From Candidatus Gerdarchaeota archaeon (GTDB lineage Archaea > Asgardarchaeota > Heimdallarchaeia > JABLTI01), in contig JAEORJ010000354.1 of NCBI GenBank assembly GCA_016840945.1, forward strand, positions 1 through 9,285: a stretch of DNA of 9,285 nt, in the 5' to 3' direction. Both the position numbers and the translations under genes were made by a program. This document shows positions 4,726 to 9,285 of the stretch, piece after piece. The notes under the pieces are model-generated. The model had not been told where the DNA came from. It searched no databases and saw only the letters and a list, made by a program, of their open reading frames with translations. Position 1 is the stretch's first letter. Each line of letters begins with the position of its first letter.

Positions 4726-7041
4726 TTATTTCTTTCCTCTAATTCTTCGCAGTATATTAACTATAAGAAGAGATGAGATGACAAGCGTAACAGCTATAAT
4801 GGTAACATAAACCATCCAAGTCTGATAAAACGGAACACTTTTCGGATCATTGGGATCAGAGCCATGTAGGTATTCATACCCATCGGAATAACCATCACCA
4901 TCTGTATCAGGATTTTTAGGATCAGTATGAGTTTCTATTATTTCAAAACCATCTCTCAAACCATCGTCGTCTGTGTCAGGGTTCAGAGGATTGGTGCCAT
5001 AAATTAATATTTCTTCACCGTCTGTCAGTAAATCGTTATCAGTATCTTCGAAATCTGGGAAAGTGTGATAAAATAATAGCTCATCTATATCTGATAAGCC
5101 ATCTTGATCCCCATCAATGCTAATGATTTGAAAATCTGGTGCACCAATTGAATTTACTAAAACAAGGTTATTCTTATAGCGTTCGATATCAACTTTGATA
5201 CCTAGATTATCATATGAATTCAAAATGAAAAGATTTTCACCATTTTCTATATCTATTACTCTGAAACCTGTATTACCACTACTAACGAGGAAATTTTGAT
5301 TGAATAATTTGAGGTCGTAAGCATATGAATAATAAAATGAATTTATATAGAAAATATCATCTGGATCTATTATTGAATAAACATTAATGCCTGAACCTTT
5401 TGCCGCATAACATAATCCATTAGCAACTACACAATCATATAGTTGAGAAATATATATGAAATCATGGATAAGACCTATATCTTCATTATCTCTAATTTCT
5501 ATAACAAATAAACCATATTCATCATCTATAACATAAGCAAAACCACTTTCAATGGTTAACTTTTGAGCACTAAAAGTAATGCCAGTGGTAGTTCTAAAAT
5601 ACGAACTTGCTATTTTTACTGGGGCTGAAACATTTGATATATCATATATTTCTAACCCATCTAAACCATCTGCTAGATAAACCCGACTAGGAGAAGCATA
5701 AATATCAGAAGCACTTCCACCATCATAATGATGTGAAATGACAGTAGGATTAGTTATATCGGTTATATTGAGAATCTTGAAACCATTATTTTTTATTGAA
5801 ATAAAAGCTAAGTTATTTTCTACATACACACTGGTTAATTCAGTGTCATTTGAATAAGAGGCTATCTTTCTTGGATGAGCAGGATCAGTAATATTTAGTA
5901 TGATCAATCCTACTTTAGTATCAATTAAGAAAGCATAATCATCATAAATGAATGATTTTTCTAATACTCCATTGCCAAAGTTTGTAATTTCCAATGGACT
6001 TAATTTATTAGTTATATCTATGATCATTAGACAATAGGTCCAATCAGTAATAAAAATATGATCTTCTTTTACGAAGATATCCGTTGGGTTACCACTGAAT
6101 GGAAAAGCACTTACTAAAGTGATATTTTCATGATTAGTTTCATTTAAAATTTCAAGACCAATATTTTTACCCATTACATAGATATAATTTTCTTCAACAA
6201 AGAAGTTATCATAATCTATACCATGATATAAATCAAGCAAAGTTGGATTTGTAACATTCGAAACATCGAAAGTTAAGATAGTGTTATTATTATCTAAAAT
6301 ATAACTAATGTTATTTTGAACAGTGATTTTTAGAAAATTTGTGGTTATTGTGTCATTTCGACCAACTAATTGTGGATTATAAGGATCAGCAATATCATAA
6401 ATTTTCAAACCTTCAAGACCATTTGCTAAGTAAACATAATGATCAACAAGATCAATCCCATAAGAACCATAAGTACCATAATTAATTGAAGCAATTAATT
6501 CGATATTAGATAGATTAGCTATACTGAATACACGCAAATCCATATAATTAGATGTGCAAAATAAATAATCACCAGAAATAGTTAAATCACTTATATAATA
6601 AGTACTCTGATACGAAATCTCGGAGGGATTGTAAGGGTCTGAAACATTAATTACTTCAAAGCCTGATGTTGTCTTTGAAAGAAAGAGTACCGAATCATCA
6701 AGATAAATATTACTTACATGTAATATACCACTATTATATGTACTAATTAATTCAGGTTTAGTTACATCAGAAATATTTAGTATTGTTAAAGTGCAATCTC
6801 CACCACCAATATAAGCTAAATCTCCATCAATCATAATGCTATCAACATCACCAAGGTTTTGTTCCCAAGAACCAATCTCAGTTATTCTTTGAAAAGAATT
6901 AGTGGAATAGTCTGTTTTTTGATTTGGAGTAGTTTTCGCTGTGAGATGATTTTTATTATGAAAGTTTACATTTAGCAAACAGATTATGAGAATTATTCCT
7001 ACTAATTTAAGTTCTATTGAATTATTGTGTTTGATGGACAT
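4726..7041 (-). CDS. Cell-surface LVIVD beta-propeller protein with TSP type 3 repeats and C-terminal membrane anchor
   Basis: This is a 771-residue exported protein. Residues 8-27 are a hydrophobic N-terminal signal segment (KLVGIILIICLLNV). Residues of about 55-640 contain thirteen readable LVIVD-type blades of about 45 residues, each ending in a strand such as LTILNISDVTKP, LKIYDIADPYNP, LIILNITDPAHP or LEIYDISNVSAP. A fourteenth (FQIISIDGD) closes the region, which would fit two seven-bladed propellers. Residues 643-737 hold four Asp-rich calcium-binding thrombospondin type 3 repeats. A transmembrane helix at about 742-764 is followed by the positive tail RRIRGKK, giving an outside-facing protein anchored at its C-terminus. 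At least twelve N-x-S/T sequons in the propeller part fit an N-glycosylated surface protein. It may act in adhesion or as a surface stalk; the ligand is unknown. The start is the ATG at 7041 with AGGT (7049-7052) as ribosome site. The upstream gap is AT-rich with several TATA-like choices, so I do not call one. Confidence 0.88.
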   Translation of the reverse strand: MSIKHNNSIELKLVGIILIICLLNVNFHNKNHLTAKTTPNQKTDYSTNSFQRITEIGSWEQNLGDVDSIMIDGDLAYIGGGDCTLTILNISDVTKPELISTYNSGILHVSNIYLDDSVLFLSKTTSGFEVINVSDPYNPSEISYQSTYYISDLTISGDYLFCTSNYMDLRVFSIANLSNIELIASINYGTYGSYGIDLVDHYVYLANGLEGLKIYDIADPYNPQLVGRNDTITTNFLKITVQNNISYILDNNNTILTFDVSNVTNPTLLDLYHGIDYDNFFVEENYIYVMGKNIGLEILNETNHENITLVSAFPFSGNPTDIFVKEDHIFITDWTYCLMIIDITNKLSPLEITNFGNGVLEKSFIYDDYAFLIDTKVGLIILNITDPAHPRKIASYSNDTELTSVYVENNLAFISIKNNGFKILNITDITNPTVISHHYDGGSASDIYASPSRVYLADGLDGLEIYDISNVSAPVKIASSYFRTTTGITFSAQKLTIESGFAYVIDDEYGLFVIEIRDNEDIGLIHDFIYISQLYDCVVANGLCYAAKGSGINVYSIIDPDDIFYINSFYYSYAYDLKLFNQNFLVSSGNTGFRVIDIENGENLFILNSYDNLGIKVDIERYKNNLVLVNSIGAPDFQIISIDGDQDGLSDIDELLFYHTFPDFEDTDNDLLTDGEEILIYGTNPLNPDTDDDGLRDGFEIIETHTDPKNPDTDGDGYSDGYEYLHGSDPNDPKSVPFYQTWMVYVTIIAVTLVISSLLIVNILRRIRGKK
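4831..5115 (-). repeat. Four thrombospondin type 3-like Asp-rich repeats (protein-level)
   Basis: Inside the surface protein, residues 643-737 contain four cores of the form DxDxDGxxDxxE: DGDQDGLSDIDE, DTDNDLLTDGEE, DTDDDGLRDGFE and DTDGDGYSDGYE. They are separated by spacers ending in (T/S)xPxxP. The Asp and backbone carbonyl pattern is the known calcium-binding loop of this family. The second copy has lost the core Gly (NDLL). The segment probably forms a rigid calcium-stabilised stalk between the propellers and the membrane helix. Confidence 0.85.
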
Positions 7042-7108
7042 AGCTATGACCTACAGAGAAATATCGAATGAATATAATTAATATTGCTAAATTACTTAAT
7101 TAAATTAT

Positions 7109-7137
7109 GTAAAATAAAAGAAAAAAAGAAAATAGAA
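7109..7137 (-). terminator. T-rich terminator after psmA
   Basis: On the - strand, starting about 10 nt after the psmA stop, the sequence becomes a T-rich tract with interspersed C and A. It includes T7 (7121-7127) flanked by TTTT runs. Archaeal transcription typically ends at such U-tracts without a hairpin, and I see no stem here. It would separate the psmB-psmA transcript from the surface-protein gene. Confidence 0.6.
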
Positions 7138-7147
7138 ATTATTGAAA

Positions 7148-7858
7148 TTATGCTTTCAATATTTCATCAATTTCTTTTTGACCAAGAACTGTTACCTTGG
7201 CGTCTTTTGCGTCAACAATAGCCATTTCATAAGAAATGGTGCTTTCATCTTCTTCTGCTGCAGCAGCTTTCAAAGCATCAAGAGCTAATTTTATAGCGGC
7301 TTTTTTAGTTAAAGATTTCTTATAATTCTTCTTTAGAACCTCTTTAGCTGCGGCTTCATTAGCGCCAATAGCTGTAGCTAAACAACTGAAGATAGCCCCT
7401 CCTGGATCAATGAAATATAAGGAGGTATCACTTTCATAAACACTACCAAATAATACAGCAATACCATAAGGTCGAACTCCACCGTATTGTGTGAATGATT
7501 GTAAGTGATCACCTATCTTTTCAGATAAAACTTCTGGATCAATCATTTCACCGTAAGTGATGCGTTCAATTTGAGCTTCGACTCTTGCTCTTTGTAAAAG
7601 TGCACGACCATCAGCAGAATATCCTGAAAAGGTGGAAGCGATATGATCATCTATTTTGAAAACCTTATCAGCTGATTCAATGAGTTCAAATGATCTCTTT
7701 TGACCTGCTAATATTACACAAGTATCAGTTTTTAAACCAACTGCAGTACTACCCATTTTTACTGCTTCTCGAGCATACTCTACTTGGATAATACGACCAT
7801 CAGGAGAGAAAATTACTGTAGCTTTATCATATCCGAATTGACTTGGTTGAGAAAACAT
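7148..7858 (-). CDS. psmA: 20S proteasome alpha subunit
   Basis: This is the structural alpha subunit that forms the gated outer rings of the 20S proteasome and docks the ATPase regulator. With the start at 7858 it has 236 residues, the usual length. The signature GYDKATVIFSPDGR (9-22), QVEYAREAV (25-33), the ARVEAQ helix, TYGE, and TQYGGVRPYG are all present. K65 in DKVF matches the Lys that pairs with the C-terminal HbYX motif of archaeal regulators (K66 in Thermoplasma). The gate residues Y10-D11 are kept; the usual following Arg is Lys. The longest in-frame start is a TTG at 7882, giving eight extra residues, but a strong GGAGGAG lies 9 nt before the ATG at 7858. The resulting N-terminus, MFSQPSQFGYD, matches homologues much better. 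The start lies 1 nt past the psmB stop, so translation is probably coupled to psmB. Confidence 0.97.
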   Translation of the reverse strand: MFSQPSQFGYDKATVIFSPDGRIIQVEYAREAVKMGSTAVGLKTDTCVILAGQKRSFELIESADKVFKIDDHIASTFSGYSADGRALLQRARVEAQIERITYGEMIDPEVLSEKIGDHLQSFTQYGGVRPYGIAVLFGSVYESDTSLYFIDPGGAIFSCLATAIGANEAAAKEVLKKNYKKSLTKKAAIKLALDALKAAAAEEDESTISYEMAIVDAKDAKVTVLGQKEIDEILKA

Positions 7859-7859
7859 T

Positions 7860-8507
7860 TTAGAGTGCTCCTCCATTTTCAATTATTTCTTCTTTCGTGA
7901 ATTCTTTGAATCCATTACTATCAATAACCACTGCACGAATTCCATCACCTGTTGCAGTGTCTCTTTTAATTGCTGCTTTCAATGCTTTTAGAGCGAGCTT
8001 TAAGCCTTCTTTTTGGGTCATATTTTTGTCGTATAATGCTTCTAAAACACCAATAGCTACTGGTGAACCTGAACCTGTAGAGAACCAATCATCTTCTGAA
8101 ATTGATCCAGACATGTCAAAAGAATAAACATGAGGACCTGTCTTTTCATCCCAACCACCTACCATTAATTGTACATAGTACGGGAAGTAAGAACGATATT
8201 GGCCATATAGCATATTCTTAACAAGATTAGCTATCATGGATATTTTTGGTCTGCGTTTGCGATCAAGCTCGAATAGTCTGATTTGTGCTTGCATAATGTC
8301 TATTATATATTGTGCATCTGAAACCAAACCAGCAATGGTTATAGCAGAATAGTCATTTAGTTGATGAACTTTCTGAGCATGATCTGAAGCAACCAATGTA
8401 CCCATACTTGCTCTCATATCAGCAACGAGAATGGCACAGTCTTTGCATTTTATTGCAACTGTGGTTGTACCTTTTGTTAGTTGTTCTTCAATATTTTTTG
8501 GTTGCAT
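7860..8507 (-). CDS. psmB: 20S proteasome beta subunit (catalytic)
   Basis: This is the N-terminal nucleophile threonine protease of the inner rings. The 215-residue precursor has a 13-residue propeptide ending in Gly, cleaved autocatalytically at TKG|TTTVAI to expose Thr1. Counting from Thr1, catalytic D17 (VADMR) and K33 (AQKV) are in place, along with the conserved GLVSDAQ, LVGG-like LMVGG and STGSGSP motifs. In the RD-x-x-SG motif (S169 in Thermoplasma), this protein reads RDTATG. The Ser that supports the nucleophile is replaced by Thr, a conservative but unusual change. Ile at about position 45 fits a chymotrypsin-like pocket. It is the first gene of a two-gene operon with psmA. The ATG at 8507 has a GAGGT ribosome site (8514-8518) 6 nt upstream. 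The TATA-like element at 8551-8560 suits a start site near 8530 and a leader of about 20 nt. Confidence 0.97.
   Translation of the reverse strand: MQPKNIEEQLTKGTTTVAIKCKDCAILVADMRASMGTLVASDHAQKVHQLNDYSAITIAGLVSDAQYIIDIMQAQIRLFELDRKRRPKISMIANLVKNMLYGQYRSYFPYYVQLMVGGWDEKTGPHVYSFDMSGSISEDDWFSTGSGSPVAIGVLEALYDKNMTQKEGLKLALKALKAAIKRDTATGDGIRAVVIDSNGFKEFTKEEIIENGGAL
7868..7874 (-). promoter_or_regulatory. psmA Shine-Dalgarno inside psmB
   Basis: GGAGGAG on the - strand, 9 nt before the ATG at 7858, is formed by the Gly-Gly codons near the psmB C-terminus (ENGGAL). It is the strongest ribosome site in the window and decides the psmA start against the longer TTG (7882) and ATG (7876) alternatives, which it overlaps or follows. 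Confidence 0.85.
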
Positions 8508-8550
8508 TTTCCAACCTCATTATTTTGTTTCTATATACATTAAGTATTCA

Positions 8551-8560
8551 TTATATAAAA
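8551..8560 (-). promoter_or_regulatory. Probable TATA box of the psmB-psmA operon
   Basis: TTTTATATAA on the - strand matches the archaeal TATA consensus. Its centre is about 48 nt before the psmB ATG, giving an expected start site near 8530 and a leader of about 20 nt that keeps the GAGGT ribosome site. The whole gap is AT-rich, so position is the main argument. Confidence 0.5.
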
Positions 8561-8569
8561 TGACTAACT

Positions 8570-8590
8570 CTTTCTATATATTATAGAAAG
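8570..8590. promoter_or_regulatory. 9-3-9 palindrome upstream of the psmB TATA box
   Basis: The arms CTTTCTATA and TATAGAAAG flank a TAT centre and are perfectly complementary. The element ends 10 bp upstream of the TATA-like box, where an archaeal activator or repressor could contact the promoter complex. It has no T-run after it on the psmB strand, so it does not look like a terminator. AT-rich sequence makes such palindromes fairly likely by chance, and another 9-3-9 example lies inside a coding region of this window. Confidence 0.35.
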
Positions 8591-8591
8591 C

Positions 8592-8639
8592 AAAAAATAA
8601 TCTAATGATAAACTTTGTGCTTATGAAATAAGATAAGCA
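8592..8639 (-). terminator. Hairpin and T6 tract after the winged-helix gene
   Basis: On the - strand, downstream of the stop at 8654, there is a 7-bp stem (TGCTTAT at 8618-8624 with ATAAGCA at 8633-8639, 8-nt loop) and then, about 20 nt on, a T6 tract (8592-8597). The U-tract is the part expected to terminate archaeal RNA polymerase; the stem may be incidental. Confidence 0.35.
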
Positions 8640-8653
8640 GATATAAAAGCGGT

Positions 8654-9285
8654 TTAATTCTCAGCAAGCGATTTATTTGAAGTATTTAACCAAGAAAGTA
8701 ATCTTTGTTGATATTCTATTTCTGAAACACTATTTCTTTTCCAACCTTCGAAGATAATTGTTGGATGTATGCCTAAAGTAATTATTAAATTGCAAAAGTA
8801 TTGAGATAATTCATCCATAACTTGTTCGTAGGTGAATTTTTGATTATTATTACCTTCAGGTATAACTGTTAATATTGCTTCATTACTAAACACTTGAAGA
8901 GTTGCAGAAGAGCGGCTATCAACCAACTGCCATCTTATGGTTAGATTCTTCCCTTCTGTATGGGATATATAACGGAATGAACCAAACCATTTTCCAACTA
9001 ATAAATTAGTAATTTCATCTATAGCTATATCATAATTAAAAAGCAATTTTTGTTGTAGATATTCATTATTAGATTGATGTAGGTTAACAGCATTCTGAGA
9101 TTTGATTACATCTGATAAAATAGATGATCCTTTCTGGGAAATAGAATAACCAATATTTGTTTTTAATATCAAATCTTTTGATAATAGTCGATTAACAGCT
9201 TTGGTAATCTTTTGTTGATGTTTTCCTAGCTGACGTTTAATACCTGAAAAGGAAAAAGATGTTAAACCTTCAGCTGACATCTCAG
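8654..9285 (-). CDS. Winged-helix DNA-binding protein, 5'-truncated by the window edge
   Basis: The frame is open to the right edge (a Glu codon precedes the first Met at 9280), so the true start is outside the window. The visible N-terminal part, with EGLTSFSFSGIKRQLGKHQQ then ITKAVNRLLSKDLI and NIGYSISQKG, is a winged helix-turn-helix: the recognition helix is in the HQQKITKAVNRL segment and the wing is at KTNIGYSIS. I recall the GLTSFSFxGxKRxLGxHQ phrase from archaeal transcriptional regulators. The remaining 140 or so residues are a C-terminal domain I do not recognise. It contains KWFGSFRYISHTEGKNLTIRWQL and an alpha/beta pattern with a conserved-looking YEQVMDELSQYF helix, which may be a ligand-binding or dimerisation domain. 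There is no membrane segment. It sits upstream of psmB on the same strand with a 146-bp gap that holds a terminator and a promoter, so it is probably a separate transcription unit. Regulation of psmB by it is conceivable but unproven. Confidence 0.75.
   Translation of the reverse strand, partial: EMSAEGLTSFSFSGIKRQLGKHQQKITKAVNRLLSKDLILKTNIGYSISQKGSSILSDVIKSQNAVNLHQSNNEYLQQKLLFNYDIAIDEITNLLVGKWFGSFRYISHTEGKNLTIRWQLVDSRSSATLQVFSNEAILTVIPEGNNNQKFTYEQVMDELSQYFCNLIITLGIHPTIIFEGWKRNSVSEIEYQQRLLSWLNTSNKSLAEN

Noticed and set aside
6480..6500. Perfect 9-3-9 inverted repeat (AATTAATTG / CAATTAATT)
   Set aside because: It lies inside the coding sequence of the surface protein in an AT-rich stretch, with no promoter context. 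It serves as a warning that such palindromes arise by chance in this window.
7897..8127. 76-codon open frame on the + strand
   Set aside because: It is antisense to psmB, which is unambiguous; the frame has no ribosome site or recognisable motif.

Overview
The window looks like a chromosomal segment of a low-GC (about one third G+C) archaeon. The strongest evidence is a 20S proteasome pair (alpha and beta) of archaeal type, supported by an archaeal-style winged-helix regulator, a lipoate-protein ligase of the archaeal size class, and T-tract terminators and TATA-like promoter elements. The large cell-surface protein made of LVIVD-type beta-propeller blades, thrombospondin type 3 calcium repeats and a C-terminal membrane anchor is a style I associate with Asgard lineages. 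That placement is an inference from protein style; no marker gene in the window proves it.

Left part (1-3729, all + strand): the C-terminal part of a HAD-family phosphatase, a radical SAM enzyme resembling the archaeal two-component lipoyl synthases (LipS1/LipS2), a small zinc-ribbon membrane protein, a lipoate-protein ligase A homologue, and an unrecognised protein with a possible ribbon-helix-helix N-terminus and coiled-coil segments. The radical SAM enzyme and the ligase form a plausible protein-lipoylation module: the ligase attaches octanoate or lipoate to a carrier protein and the radical SAM enzyme inserts sulfur. The second LipS partner and the lipoylated carrier proteins are not in the window.

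Middle (3741-7041, - strand): a HEAT/PBS-lyase-repeat protein converges tail-to-tail with the coiled-coil gene (11 bp between stop codons). Upstream of it lies the 771-residue surface protein, with 13 clear and probably 14 propeller blades, four calcium-binding repeats and a C-terminal transmembrane anchor.

Right part (7148-9285, - strand): a compact psmB-psmA operon with the catalytic beta gene first. The psmA ribosome binding site lies inside the last codons of psmB and shows that psmA starts at 7858, not at the longest in-frame start. A TATA-like element (8551-8560) and a 9-3-9 palindrome (8570-8590) precede psmB. The C-terminal part of a winged-helix protein runs off the right edge. No intergenic gap exceeds 150 bp, and I saw no tRNA, rRNA, CRISPR array or insertion sequence.
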